A stretch of 43,917 bases of DNA from a virus: IMG/VR virus record IMGVR_UViG_3300046018_000230, positions 1 through 43,917 of that record, one strand, 5' to 3'. Under the pieces are notes generated by a model. It made no database searches. It was not told where the DNA came from and saw nothing but the letters and a program-made list of their open reading frames with translations. A program made the translations under genes and the position numbers. Positions 30,688-39,282 of this stretch are shown in pieces. Positions within the stretch are counted from its first letter, which is position 1, and every line of letters begins with the position of its first letter.

Positions 30688-30825
30688 ATGCAGAGACTAA
30701 ATATAATGGTATCGGACGAAAGCAAAGCTATACTGAAGAAGTATCAACATGCGAAAGGATTCGCGAAGCTGGATGATGCACTTGATGCACTAATAAAGGA
30801 GCAAAAAGCCATTGGAGCCGATTAA
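30688..30825 (+). CDS. Ribbon-helix-helix DNA-binding protein, 45 aa
   Basis: Reads MQRLNIMVSDESKAILKKYQ then HAKGFAKLDDALDALIKEQK: an N-terminal strand (RLNIMVS) and two helices, the CopG/Arc-type fold. It is the first plus-strand gene, apparently leaderless, followed one base later by the ParB-like gene. Most likely an autorepressor acting at the divergent promoter. Confidence 0.7.
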   Translation: MQRLNIMVSDESKAILKKYQHAKGFAKLDDALDALIKEQKAIGAD

Positions 30826-30826
30826 A

Positions 30827-31924
30827 ATGGGACATCACGCAAACAGTACCAGTTTTGTAAAGGGACATCGGTTGAATGATGAACGAAAACGAAATGAAAA
30901 TGGACAATATATGCCAAAATCAAGTCGGTGGGCCAAACCAATTGATCCGAAGATTCCAATTGTAGATGAGGAATTTAAAGAACTATTAAGGACATTAACA
31001 GAGGACGAATATAAAGGACTGGAAGCAGATATAGTGAATCATGGTATCAAAGATCCTATTGCAGTATGGTCAGAAGAGAATATTGTGATAGATGGTCATC
31101 ACAGACTCGCAATTGCGCAATCACAAAACCCCCCGCTTCCTTATGAAATCAAAACCATGTCTTTTGAAAATCGTACAGAAGCTAAGATTTGGATTCTGGA
31201 AAACCAGAAAGGCAGAAGAAATCTGAATACTCTAGAAATGACCGTAATCATCGGCATGGACTATGATTTGCATAAGATGAGAGACGAAGAGAAAGCTAAG
31301 ATTGCTGTCGCCGCCATGAATGCCGCTAAGCAAGACGATTCTCTTAGGGGTCAAATTGACCCCATAGAAGACACAAGCCACAAAACCGCCAAAGAAGTAG
31401 GCGAGAAATTTGGCGTAACCGAAAAAACAGTTCGGCGAGCATCTGAATATAAAGCCGGAATTGATGCTATTAAAGCAGAAAATCCGGATAGAGCGAATGA
31501 TATTCTAGGCAAAAAGGAGTTTGCCGCTAAAGAGAATATTAGAGCAATAGGAAAAATGGCCGAAGAATCGAAAAAAGAATGTGTTGAAGCAATAGCGAAA
31601 GGGGATTATGTTGATGTAACTGTACGACGTTATCGGGGAACCAAAGAACCAACGCACGAAGAAAAGATAATCGCGAAGCAACATAATATCCCAGTGGAAA
31701 GTGTCCAATTCGCGAAGGAATATGATATACCGGTAGAAAGGATGAGGACACATGAACAGTTAGAAGAGGACGAACGAAATGCAAATCATGCATGTGGTAA
31801 TATATGGGACGGTCTATATAAGTGTACTTGTAGCAAAAAGTTTAGATTTGAAACGTTTTTCTCGGATATCAGACCGACAACATGCCCAAATTGCGGACAA
31901 ATAGGAAACATAACGGAGGCTTAA
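30827..31924 (+). CDS. ParB-like nuclease-domain protein with HTH and C-terminal zinc ribbon
   Basis: 365 aa from the ATG at 30827 (an in-frame TTG at 30812 is less likely). After the N-terminal motif MGHHANSTSFVKGH comes a ParB/Srx-like domain (residues about 45-130): EFKELLRTLTEDEYKGLEAD, then GIKDPIAVWSEENIVIDGHH with the RL-A-A box. A helix-turn-helix follows (KTAKEVGEKFGVTEKTVRRA), then a helical part and a four-Cys zinc ribbon (CTCSKKFRFETFF, CPNCGQ). This domain set is known from phage and archaeal element regulators with partition or nuclease roles. The first ten residues resemble those of the metallophosphoesterase at 7369-8157. Confidence 0.75.
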   Translation: MGHHANSTSFVKGHRLNDERKRNENGQYMPKSSRWAKPIDPKIPIVDEEFKELLRTLTEDEYKGLEADIVNHGIKDPIAVWSEENIVIDGHHRLAIAQSQNPPLPYEIKTMSFENRTEAKIWILENQKGRRNLNTLEMTVIIGMDYDLHKMRDEEKAKIAVAAMNAAKQDDSLRGQIDPIEDTSHKTAKEVGEKFGVTEKTVRRASEYKAGIDAIKAENPDRANDILGKKEFAAKENIRAIGKMAEESKKECVEAIAKGDYVDVTVRRYRGTKEPTHEEKIIAKQHNIPVESVQFAKEYDIPVERMRTHEQLEEDERNANHACGNIWDGLYKCTCSKKFRFETFFSDIRPTTCPNCGQIGNITEA

Positions 31925-31927
31925 AAC

Positions 31928-32437
31928 ATGGTATTTAAAATGGATAAAGCATGTAAAATAAAAAACAGGGCGGCACATGCAGCATTAAATAGACTTGAGA
32001 TATGTCTAGTAGATGATCTCGAAAGCAATGATAAAAAAAGAATCGTGGCTACACAAAACGCAATTAAGAATATGAAAACGTTCATATTGCTGATAGAAAG
32101 TGACCCGATAATAGGAAACTTGGCAATTTCAGTTGCCTTGTGGTGGAACAAACTACCAGGTAAACTGAAAGACTCTAGTATAATTGAATTCAAGAACATC
32201 CTAAAAAATAAAATCGACCCCAGAACACATAAAAAATTAAATAAGTACGGAATTACTAAACCAATGATAAAATGGTTGGTTGGTATATCAGAAAATAAAT
32301 CAAAACATATGGTCCTCTTGAACCAAAAAGAGCTAGAAACCTTAGATACTATGAGAATCGCTGCATTAGCAATTTGTGAAACAGAGCAAGAAAAGGACAA
32401 TATAGTAAAATTAATAAAAAAGATCAGAGGAATTTAA
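31928..32437 (+). CDS. Hypothetical helical protein, 169 aa
   Basis: Lys-rich and all-helical (KIKNRAAHAALNRLEICLVD, IIEFKNILKNKIDPRTHKKL, NKYGITKPMIKWLVGISENK). AT-rich, like its plus-strand neighbours. It starts 3 bases after the ParB-like stop, with GGAGG overlapping that stop. A long open frame on the opposite strand (31921-32400) is a shadow. No family recognised. Confidence 0.55.
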   Translation: MVFKMDKACKIKNRAAHAALNRLEICLVDDLESNDKKRIVATQNAIKNMKTFILLIESDPIIGNLAISVALWWNKLPGKLKDSSIIEFKNILKNKIDPRTHKKLNKYGITKPMIKWLVGISENKSKHMVLLNQKELETLDTMRIAALAICETEQEKDNIVKLIKKIRGI

Positions 32438-32474
32438 AGTTATCACATTTCTAGAAATCGGCAGGAGGTTGGCG

Positions 32475-32621
32475 ATGGACCAAGTGAATGGATGTCAACA
32501 TGTATGGTGTTTTAACTCTATGCAAACGGGAGAATTTCCACATGGTCATTGGTGGTGTACGAAATGCAAAACACAAGAAAAATATGATTGGATTTGCCCC
32601 ACATGTGGAAAAAGAGGATGA
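32475..32621 (+). CDS. Zinc-finger microprotein, 48 aa
   Basis: Reads MDQVNGCQHVWCFNSMQTGE, then HWWCTKCKTQEKYDWICPTCG: Cys/His pairs typical of a zinc ribbon. GGAGGTTGGCG directly precedes the ATG. Its TGA overlaps the ATG of the integrase remnant (ATGA). The upstream stretch 32438-32474 has no gene. Confidence 0.6.
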   Translation: MDQVNGCQHVWCFNSMQTGEFPHGHWWCTKCKTQEKYDWICPTCGKRG

Positions 32622-32980
32622 TACCTGACTCTATCGTCGATTTCTCCCAGGATCTCCAGCTTAGGGGCCTAGCCAAAGTCTCAAGGAACGTTACAGAGTG
32701 GCATGTGAAGAGATTCCTTGTGTGGGCCACTCAGGAAGGCATAGATGCCTCTTTAGGCCAGAGAATAGACCTTCTATTATACCTAAACTATCTTCGATCC
32801 AAGGGCCTCAAGACGGCTTCCTTAAGCAACAACTATCTAAGGCGAGCTGGAATGTCTCGCGAATTTATCCAGGAGCTGAGGGGCGACGTGCGAAGAGACG
32901 CCATAGATATTTATGATCATATAGATAAAAAAGAATTGAAAGAAAGCTATCTTGCTCACATCCCTCAACTGGGAATCTAG
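32618..32980 (+). pseudogene. Internally deleted tyrosine integrase (N-terminal arm domain joined to C-terminal Tyr segment)
   Basis: 120 aa. Residues 10-68 match the SAM-like core-binding domain of an archaeal tyrosine recombinase (LAKVSRNVTEWHVKRFLVWA, then RIDLLLYLNYLRSKGLKTAS). From about residue 71 it is the extreme C-terminus of the catalytic domain (NNYLRRAGMSREFIQELRGD, AIDIYDHIDKKELKESYLAH, IPQLGI) including the catalytic Tyr99. The roughly 150 residues that hold the Arg and His-x-x-Arg boxes are missing, with no frame disruption at the join near 32828. Recombination activity is not expected. It is coupled to a zinc microprotein, so the product may still be made. Confidence 0.75.
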
Positions 32981-32985
32981 TCCAT

Positions 32986-33025
32986 GTCTAAGTTTATTTC
33001 TAAAACGACGTAGATCAACTTAGAC
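32986..33025. terminator. Bidirectional terminator between convergent genes
   Basis: GTCTAAGTT (32986-32994) pairs perfectly with AACTTAGAC (33017-33025) around a T/A-rich loop. The plus-strand integrase remnant and the minus-strand coiled-coil gene converge here, and the minus-strand stop codon lies inside the stem. Confidence 0.6.
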
Positions 33026-33350
33026 CTTGCTTAATTTTCTCGGCGTCTAGCTCCATCCTTCGACAATCGATCTCTCCGCCGATCTCATTAAACCGGTTCT
33101 GGAGATCTTCAATAATTGCGATACAATCCGTGATTTGGTCTTTTTCTGCCAAAAGATACCTCTCGGCGACTAGGTCTAGTCTCTCCGGGCGTGCCCATTC
33201 TGCTAAACCGTTCCGAGCTTTACCATAAGCGTCCTTGACAGCATTCAGATTCTTGGTTGCCGTTCCAATTTCATCTCTTAAGTTCTTCAATTGAGCAAAT
33301 AGTTGTCTATTGCTCATCTCTTCTACTGACATTTGTTTTTCGTTCGACAT
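33015..33350 (-). CDS. Coiled-coil protein at the end of the tail operon
   Basis: 111 aa, mostly helical with heptads: MSVEEMSNRQLFAQLKNLRD, GTATKNLNAVKDAYGKARNG, KDQITDCIAIIEDLQNRFNE. It is initiated by AGAGGTTTGTT overlapping the fibre stop. Last gene of the long late transcript. A fibre assembly chaperone is possible by position; no family recognised. Confidence 0.55.
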   Translation of the reverse strand: MSNEKQMSVEEMSNRQLFAQLKNLRDEIGTATKNLNAVKDAYGKARNGLAEWARPERLDLVAERYLLAEKDQITDCIAIIEDLQNRFNEIGGEIDCRRMELDAEKIKQGLS

Positions 33351-33359
33351 AACAAACCT

Positions 33360-34340
33360 CTAGGTCTTGATCAAGAAATGAACTGCCTTGGATAGTGGAT
33401 AATTGTTATTCGCACCATTTTCTAAGTTACCATCATGAGGATGAGCATTGCCTGTACCACTACCGGCATAATCGCTAAAACTTCCCCATTGGTATCGTCC
33501 TTCTTGGTTCTCAGTATAAGAGTTGCAATACGCCGTTCCTGCAGGGTAGTGATCAGTGAAATTGTGAGTATGGATCGCCGTTTCGGCTTGCGTTAGGACA
33601 TGAGATCCTACTTGTATTGTACCTTCCCAAGTGCTGGCGGCGTGCCCTCCAGAAGTTCTGACGTTATATGATCCGCCTAATGGAAGTTTGTCTCTCATGT
33701 CTGGTGTTCCACCGGCACCATTACAGTATAAGAACCCTTCTGGAAAGGGCACTCCTCCGGTTGCCTGAGTAGACGATACTACGCTTACTTTACCAGATCC
33801 ATTATTTCCCGTTGGATATGTAATGCCCCATAATTGGGATAGACCGGCGTCTGCTTGTAGTTTGGCTTTTATCTGTGCCGCCGTTGTCGAATTATTTATA
33901 AAAAACACAGTAGTCAAATGGTCAGATCTTGTAATAGATAATGAGGTACCGTACACATATCGTATAGATTCGTCATTTCCTGTCTCACCTGCAACTTTCC
34001 AAGTCCAGGTAAGTTCTGAGTTGGAAGTACCTATATGAGTTGTTACCGAGGCAAACGTTATATTTCCGTGCCACATAATTACCGTGCTTGTGGGTACCGA
34101 TGAAGCAAGCAGTTCATCTTTTGTCATACCGTTTAAGGTATCAGCATTTTGGCCGCTTCCATGTCCTCCGCCAGGATAAGCATAGAATGTGCTAGCATAT
34201 TCTGAAATACTATAATAGTCAGCGGAATGATCTACAGCCAACATTTCGGTTTCTAATATATCTACTTGAGACTCCAGATGAGCCAAATTATCAGCAGATA
34301 ACGGTATAGTTTCATTCCAGAAAGTTTTAATATAGCCCAT
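33360..34340 (-). CDS. Tail collar-domain fibre with an inserted accessory beta-domain
   Basis: 326 aa. An N-terminal segment of the kind shared by the two next fibres (LHPL-type stem: ILETEMLAVDHSADYYSISE, then GSGQNADTLNGMTKDELLAS) is followed by the start of a collar domain (TSTVIMWHGNI). That is interrupted by about 85 residues of the GN-x-I-x-Y beta-domain (ELTWTWKVAGETGNDESIRY) before the collar resumes at FPEGFLYCNG, DMRDKLPLGG and AIHTHNFTDH. The collar is the phage tail-collar family, normally at fibre ends. The inserted domain matches those in the tail protein 2806-4104. Confidence 0.7.
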   Translation of the reverse strand: MGYIKTFWNETIPLSADNLAHLESQVDILETEMLAVDHSADYYSISEYASTFYAYPGGGHGSGQNADTLNGMTKDELLASSVPTSTVIMWHGNITFASVTTHIGTSNSELTWTWKVAGETGNDESIRYVYGTSLSITRSDHLTTVFFINNSTTAAQIKAKLQADAGLSQLWGITYPTGNNGSGKVSVVSSTQATGGVPFPEGFLYCNGAGGTPDMRDKLPLGGSYNVRTSGGHAASTWEGTIQVGSHVLTQAETAIHTHNFTDHYPAGTAYCNSYTENQEGRYQWGSFSDYAGSGTGNAHPHDGNLENGANNNYPLSKAVHFLIKT

Positions 34341-34353
34341 CTTTTCACCTCGG

Positions 34354-35052
34354 TTAACTTATTTTCTCGATTATATATAAAGCATAATATTGAGGCAGGT
34401 TTGACGATGGCGCGGTTGCTGACCAATATGAACCATCATGAATATGCCCACCTCCTCCGACCGTTGAAGCGGTAACAGCAATTTGAGAAGGGGTAATATC
34501 ATAGCTCGATTCGGTTCCGCCTCCATAAACGGCTTGGAATTGAGTTCCGGTGGCATGATAATACTCGTTAACCCAATGATGATGAGCTGGGACTTCGTCT
34601 ATTGTTAAAGCATGAGCGGCAACATAAATATCGCCGCCAGGAGTAACCGAATTTGCCCCATAAGTAGTGCCTATAGCATGGGTGGTACTACTGCCCATCG
34701 GAAAATAGTTTCTCATGTCTAATGTGCCACTATTACCATCGGCAAGCCGCCACCCGGCCGGGATGTTACCCAAAATACCATCCCAGCAGGCCATAGTACC
34801 GATTGGTAAGGAAGCGGCCATACCGATCAGACTAGAAGCATGGAACCCTTGGAGCATGTCTGCGTTACAATCTTTTCCATTAACGGTTGACCAATATCCA
34901 GTATCGGCTAATGTTTTACTCAAATAAGTATCGTCGTGCGTATGATCTACTGTATCAACTAAAATAGATTCGGATATGGTCTCAAAAGTGTTCATAGCTC
35001 GTGCTGATATCTCGTCTCCTATTACCAAATTTAGTTTAGTATAAATCATCAA
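34354..35052 (-). CDS. Tail collar-domain fibre
   Basis: 232 aa, the shortest of three consecutive paralogues. N-terminal VDTVDHTHDDTYLSKTLADT with a short repeat-like stem, then the collar domain: LPIGTMACWDGILGNIPAGW, LDMRNYFPMGSSTTHAIGTT, His-rich VPAHHHWVNEYYH, and the usual closing LPQYYALYIIEKIS. It lacks both the inserted beta-domain and the glycosidase of its neighbours. Probably a host-recognition tip. Confidence 0.7.
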   Translation of the reverse strand: MMIYTKLNLVIGDEISARAMNTFETISESILVDTVDHTHDDTYLSKTLADTGYWSTVNGKDCNADMLQGFHASSLIGMAASLPIGTMACWDGILGNIPAGWRLADGNSGTLDMRNYFPMGSSTTHAIGTTYGANSVTPGGDIYVAAHALTIDEVPAHHHWVNEYYHATGTQFQAVYGGGTESSYDITPSQIAVTASTVGGGGHIHDGSYWSATAPSSNLPQYYALYIIEKIS

Positions 35053-35059
35053 AAATGCC

Positions 35060-36652
35060 TCAAGTCTTTTTCATGTACTGCAAAATCACGTAAGGAGGAG
35101 TATGATCGATCTGGTTTATCGTAATGTTGTTATCATGACTGTGCCCGGAACTAGCAGCATAAATTCCGGCTGAATTTTTGGCATTGTCGGTATGAGTAAA
35201 CTCCGATCCATAAGCATAACATAGATGCTGATTACTATCGTTCTTTCTATAAGAAGCTATAATAGAGTTTTGCCATTCATTAAAGGCATGTGTATGCGAA
35301 GGCATCTCGGTATCTGCTAATCCATGAGGCATTATTGTTCCCAATGGGTCTGTTGCAGTCATATACTGGCTTCCCCCACTGTTTTTTACAGCATAAGTTC
35401 CACCCGCTCCAACCAAGAATCTGCCGTCCATGTTGTTGTAAGTATCCCAACCGGTAGGCAAAGTATATCCGGTACCGGCATACATAACAATAAGACCAGT
35501 AGGTATTGAAGTTGAGACTATGGCGTCTGCGGTATAACCATCAAGTTTACCGGCATTCATGCCACTACCGATACCTTGGTGCCCGGACCCGAAGAATCTA
35601 TCATCGGCCAGAGTTTTAGTATAATAACGAGCATCATGCCTATGAATTAAAACCGGTTCAATAGATCGGTCGTATTGGGTCTCTAACGAATTCAAAAAAT
35701 CTAATTTTTGGATCTCGGAAAGAGAATGTTCTAACCAAACATTTGGGGTATATACCAAGTTGTTCCTCATATTTGTGGGCATTGCACCAATAGGAGCAAC
35801 TGGCATGGCGGCCTTGAAAGCATTCAGACTATCGGTGGTGGTTTCAACCCGCCAATCAAGATCCCACCCATCACCTGAATAATGCTCTTCGAACCAGACT
35901 AAACAAGAAATTCCGGGATATTTGGTACCCATGTTTTGGAACGTTGTGGTAATCCAGGTAGGTTTTGATCCGCCTGACTCCTGGCAAGAACATTCGCAAA
36001 CAATTAGTGGTTTGCTTGTCTTTGATATCAAAGCATTATACGAATCCAGGAATATCTGATCAAATGTTTGCCATATATTGCTATCATAAGTGCCCCAATT
36101 GTATCCATCGATACCTATCCAATCAACATATTGGTCTCCCGGATAATATTGAGTCCATGTGTCGAGCATAGCGGTTTCGTTGGTGGTGTTATTAGGACAC
36201 CAGACCCATTTTAGGTTTGTGGCGTTATTCGCAATTGCCTTATCATGAAGATATCGCCAAGCTTGGATGAACTGGCCGGTTGTATTTTCGTTTACCCCCT
36301 CAGACCAGGCCATCCAATTGCCATTCATTTCATAAAGAGGCCGGAATAGGACTGTATAAGGCAACGCCGCTAACGCCTCGAACCAAGCATTGATCTCGGT
36401 ATCCCAGGACCCATCTAAGATAGTAGACAATTTATATTCTGGTTGGGTGGGACCGCTTGTGGTTGGATCGCAAAAGTCCCAAGAGAACATAATTCTTCGG
36501 TCGGTTGTATATGGTAAGAAATCAGATATATAAGTTTCGTAAAGGGATAGATAATTAATGTTCCAATAGTAACTAAATAAGTTAACTTTCCTACCAATAA
36601 TTGTCTCAAAACTATCTATATCTTGAGAATAAGATCCAAGATACAACACCAT
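35060..36652 (-). CDS. GH26-like glycosidase fused to a tail collar domain (depolymerase fibre)
   Basis: 530 aa. Residues 1-290 form a glycoside hydrolase family 26-like barrel: RIMFSWDFCDP, PYTVLFRPLYEMNGNWMAW with acid/base Glu108, LKWVWCPNN, WIGIDGYNWG, and the nucleophile Glu220 in KPLIVCECSCQ. Residues about 340-530 are the fibre stem and collar (IEPVLIHRHDARYYTKTLAD, SIPTGLIVMYAGTGYTLPTG, DGRFLVGAGG, MPSHTHAFNEW). GH26 enzymes cut beta-mannans and related polymers, so the virion likely degrades a mannan-like coat on its host. Catalytic residues appear intact; the usual His before the acid Glu is Tyr. Confidence 0.8.
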   Translation of the reverse strand: MVLYLGSYSQDIDSFETIIGRKVNLFSYYWNINYLSLYETYISDFLPYTTDRRIMFSWDFCDPTTSGPTQPEYKLSTILDGSWDTEINAWFEALAALPYTVLFRPLYEMNGNWMAWSEGVNENTTGQFIQAWRYLHDKAIANNATNLKWVWCPNNTTNETAMLDTWTQYYPGDQYVDWIGIDGYNWGTYDSNIWQTFDQIFLDSYNALISKTSKPLIVCECSCQESGGSKPTWITTTFQNMGTKYPGISCLVWFEEHYSGDGWDLDWRVETTTDSLNAFKAAMPVAPIGAMPTNMRNNLVYTPNVWLEHSLSEIQKLDFLNSLETQYDRSIEPVLIHRHDARYYTKTLADDRFFGSGHQGIGSGMNAGKLDGYTADAIVSTSIPTGLIVMYAGTGYTLPTGWDTYNNMDGRFLVGAGGTYAVKNSGGSQYMTATDPLGTIMPHGLADTEMPSHTHAFNEWQNSIIASYRKNDSNQHLCYAYGSEFTHTDNAKNSAGIYAASSGHSHDNNITINQIDHTPPYVILQYMKKT

Positions 36653-38473
36653 TTAAGTCCACCCCTTTATCTCTGTGAAAGTTATTTGTAAAGTTTCCAA
36701 TCCGGTTTTGTTTCTTACGTATTCCTGTTTATCTAGTTCTATGCCACTTCCTGGAATCGAAGAACATTGTTCACCGCCCCACAAACCGAGATGACTTATA
36801 TTTCCCACGGCTTCACTTGCGGCAATGAAACAAGTTACAAAATCTCGGTCGGTCTCGTTTTCAACAGACAAAACCGATTTTCGGAATATTTCTATTCCAT
36901 CTCTATAAATCGCCACATATAACCATCTATCCACAACCGCGAATCCGGGTATAAGGGGTTCGCCGGGCAAGACCGAATCAACCTCAGAATATGCGAATGG
37001 ATTGGGATAATCCGTCAGATACCAAGTATTCATTAATCCTAAGTAAACAAGAACGTTTGCTTCGTTTATCGTACCAAGTTCTATAATGCCCGTCCTGGCC
37101 GCTAGATCCCTATCTACATAGTAGTTCTCCCAAGCCGTGTCCGCCGGGCCGTCACATGCAGTAACATGATAAGAAAGAACTCCTCCATCAGTAGTTATAC
37201 TTAGATCTGTGATTAGATACTCTTTTGTAGGTTGAGAAGCGTCTGGCAGTATGGTTCCAGCGGCCAGGTATTTCCCGATTTCTTCCACCGTTTCGAATTC
37301 TATTTTTTCAGCATCTCTAGAATACCTAGCCAATTTAGCTTCACAAGCGTCTATAGCTGCCGCCTGAGTCGTTACCATTGTGCCGGTAAGTACAGATTCA
37401 ACGATGCCAGATGTCCCATCCAATAAGGCTCTGATAGTTATTTCTTCAAAATCTGAAGCCGCGTTTATGACATCATAAAGACCATAATATTCTATGTGCC
37501 ATGTATCAGTCAATTCCAAGATGGTTCCAGTATTGTCTTGGGTGATTGTGTCTGAGCCTTCATTCCAATAGAAATCATGACTGCCATCCGGATCGACTTG
37601 ACCAATTCCAACGGTTTTCCCAATCCCATTAACTGCGATAATTGGTTGACTGGCTAGTTGACGACCTACCTTGAAAGTACGGTTGCTTCCGTCTCCTTTT
37701 TGTTCTTCGGTGATTAGGTTAGTAGTACCCTTACCACCGATTAGGAATTGACGATTCCTGTAAGAATTGTTACCTTTTGTTAAGGCGGCTAAGAAAGGAG
37801 TTGCTGTTTTGGTAGGTATAAACTCGGATATATCATAATCACATGTATACGTGGATTGGGGCACGAAATAGAGTTTTTTCTCTTGATCTATGAACCAAAT
37901 GAACCCGGAATATTCTGACAAAGAGTTTAAGGCATCAGTGGCGGTACAATAACCGGCCCGAAACTCTTTGACCAAATCCCCATCATCAACCTGTCCAATG
38001 GTAACACCTTCATCTATCAATATAGTACTAATTATTAATTTTACGATATCTCCTGCCAATTGGTTTGATACTGCTAAATATACTAATCTTTTGTCTAATA
38101 GCCACGTCCAATCAATAGCAGTAATAGTATGAATCCGACAGTCAATTGGGCCTTCCAACCGTTGGACTTTAACACCACCACCAGACGCAATAACGCCCGC
38201 AAAAATTATGTCATAATCTTCATCGCGAATAGTAACTACAGAACCTTCAACAAAATCTAGTATTGATGTAGCATCATAAACTTGGAAATCTACTGTTGAC
38301 CTATGATCAGAAGAATGATTTATACTGAAATTGTTTAACAATATTATAGAATCATGAAAATTACATTCCTCTACCCAGGTCCCCTCTGGATCATCGATCC
38401 ATCTTGAAAATGGATCAACTTCCCAAGTGTCTTGATCAAAACATTCTGTAGAACCAATAGTGACAGTAAACAT
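36653..38473 (-). CDS. Tail hub / tail-associated protein
   Basis: 606 aa, beta-rich. The opening (LNNFSINHSSDHRSTVDFQV, VVTIRDEDYDIIFAGVIASG) and the following RIHTITAIDWTWLLDKRLVY resemble gp27/Tal-type hub proteins at the distal end of siphovirus tails. A central GFIWFIDQEKKLYFVPQST is typical for this family. The C-terminal region (LAARTGIIELGTINEANVL) is probably a fibre-attachment extension. It precedes the fibre genes in transcription order only by way of the Kelch-like and coiled-coil genes. Confidence 0.65.
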   Translation of the reverse strand: MFTVTIGSTECFDQDTWEVDPFSRWIDDPEGTWVEECNFHDSIILLNNFSINHSSDHRSTVDFQVYDATSILDFVEGSVVTIRDEDYDIIFAGVIASGGGVKVQRLEGPIDCRIHTITAIDWTWLLDKRLVYLAVSNQLAGDIVKLIISTILIDEGVTIGQVDDGDLVKEFRAGYCTATDALNSLSEYSGFIWFIDQEKKLYFVPQSTYTCDYDISEFIPTKTATPFLAALTKGNNSYRNRQFLIGGKGTTNLITEEQKGDGSNRTFKVGRQLASQPIIAVNGIGKTVGIGQVDPDGSHDFYWNEGSDTITQDNTGTILELTDTWHIEYYGLYDVINAASDFEEITIRALLDGTSGIVESVLTGTMVTTQAAAIDACEAKLARYSRDAEKIEFETVEEIGKYLAAGTILPDASQPTKEYLITDLSITTDGGVLSYHVTACDGPADTAWENYYVDRDLAARTGIIELGTINEANVLVYLGLMNTWYLTDYPNPFAYSEVDSVLPGEPLIPGFAVVDRWLYVAIYRDGIEIFRKSVLSVENETDRDFVTCFIAASEAVGNISHLGLWGGEQCSSIPGSGIELDKQEYVRNKTGLETLQITFTEIKGWT

Positions 38474-38481
38474 TTAAACCC

Positions 38482-39282
38482 TCAAGAATGTTTAATCAAA
38501 GCATCTACTTGTTTGGTATCTGGCATGCCTTTCCATTGAGCAAACTTCTTACTACATCCCCGGAACTTTTCGGCCATTGATATCAGAAAATCAATCTGTC
38601 GTACGTGAGTCGGTTCTTGGTCAAGAGACAGCATCTCCGATTCAAGATTCAAATAATTAGTAACCTCTACCTGAGCCACCGTCCCATTTATTCCTATTTG
38701 GCTAAAATATATTTGGTTTCCTTCGTCGATAAATCCGCTGTGCGCGCGAGCAGCGTTAAGTCCTTGCTCGAACGCTTTTGTAATATGATAAGCTTCTTCC
38801 TCGGCCTCAAAATCCAGTTCATCAAAATCTTGTAAGTTGTTCTCTTTCATAACAGATTCGTACTGAAGACTATAATTGGTCAATTTGCGTATAGCTCCGC
38901 CCACGTTCTCCATGATACAAGATATTTGCCATTCCAGTTCTTCGATTTCTAGATTTGTTCTTTGCTTTTCAATCGAATCAACAGATTTAATAAGTTTAAT
39001 TCGTTTCTCTTCAACATCTATTTTCTTTTTCTCAATAGAATAATATGCCTCTCCCAGAGCCAATCTGGTATTCTTCATTTCGGCTAGGATCTGCCTTAAG
39101 TTCCGTATAGGAGTGATATGCGATACGGTAAGCATATTATCCATGAATTGAGATTGGGTCTTCTGGAATAATTGGGTTGCTCGTTGGATTTCTGGGAAAC
39201 CCCGATCTATGATATTAAGCATGGGAGTGTATTGGTTTTCAAGCGATATTTTTCGTTCAAAAGGTATCAAGTTGTTCATCAT
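38482..39282 (-). CDS. Coiled-coil tail-associated protein, 266 aa
   Basis: Residues 60-130 form a long coiled coil (LALGEAYYSIEKKKIDVEEK, SIEKQRTNLEIEELEWQISC), and more helices follow (FEAEEEAYHITKAFEQGLNA). A short beta segment (NQIYFSQIGINGTVAQVEVT) and a charged end close it. It overlaps the upstream Kelch-like gene by 4 bases. Possibly a fibre adaptor or chaperone; no family recognised. Confidence 0.5.
   Translation of the reverse strand: MMNNLIPFERKISLENQYTPMLNIIDRGFPEIQRATQLFQKTQSQFMDNMLTVSHITPIRNLRQILAEMKNTRLALGEAYYSIEKKKIDVEEKRIKLIKSVDSIEKQRTNLEIEELEWQISCIMENVGGAIRKLTNYSLQYESVMKENNLQDFDELDFEAEEEAYHITKAFEQGLNAARAHSGFIDEGNQIYFSQIGINGTVAQVEVTNYLNLESEMLSLDQEPTHVRQIDFLISMAEKFRGCSKKFAQWKGMPDTKQVDALIKHS

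Noticed and set aside
31921-32400. 159-aa minus-strand open frame opposite 31928-32437
   Set aside because: The plus-strand frame has the start signal and operon context; the minus frame is Phe/Ser/Ile-rich, typical of antisense to a Lys-rich gene.
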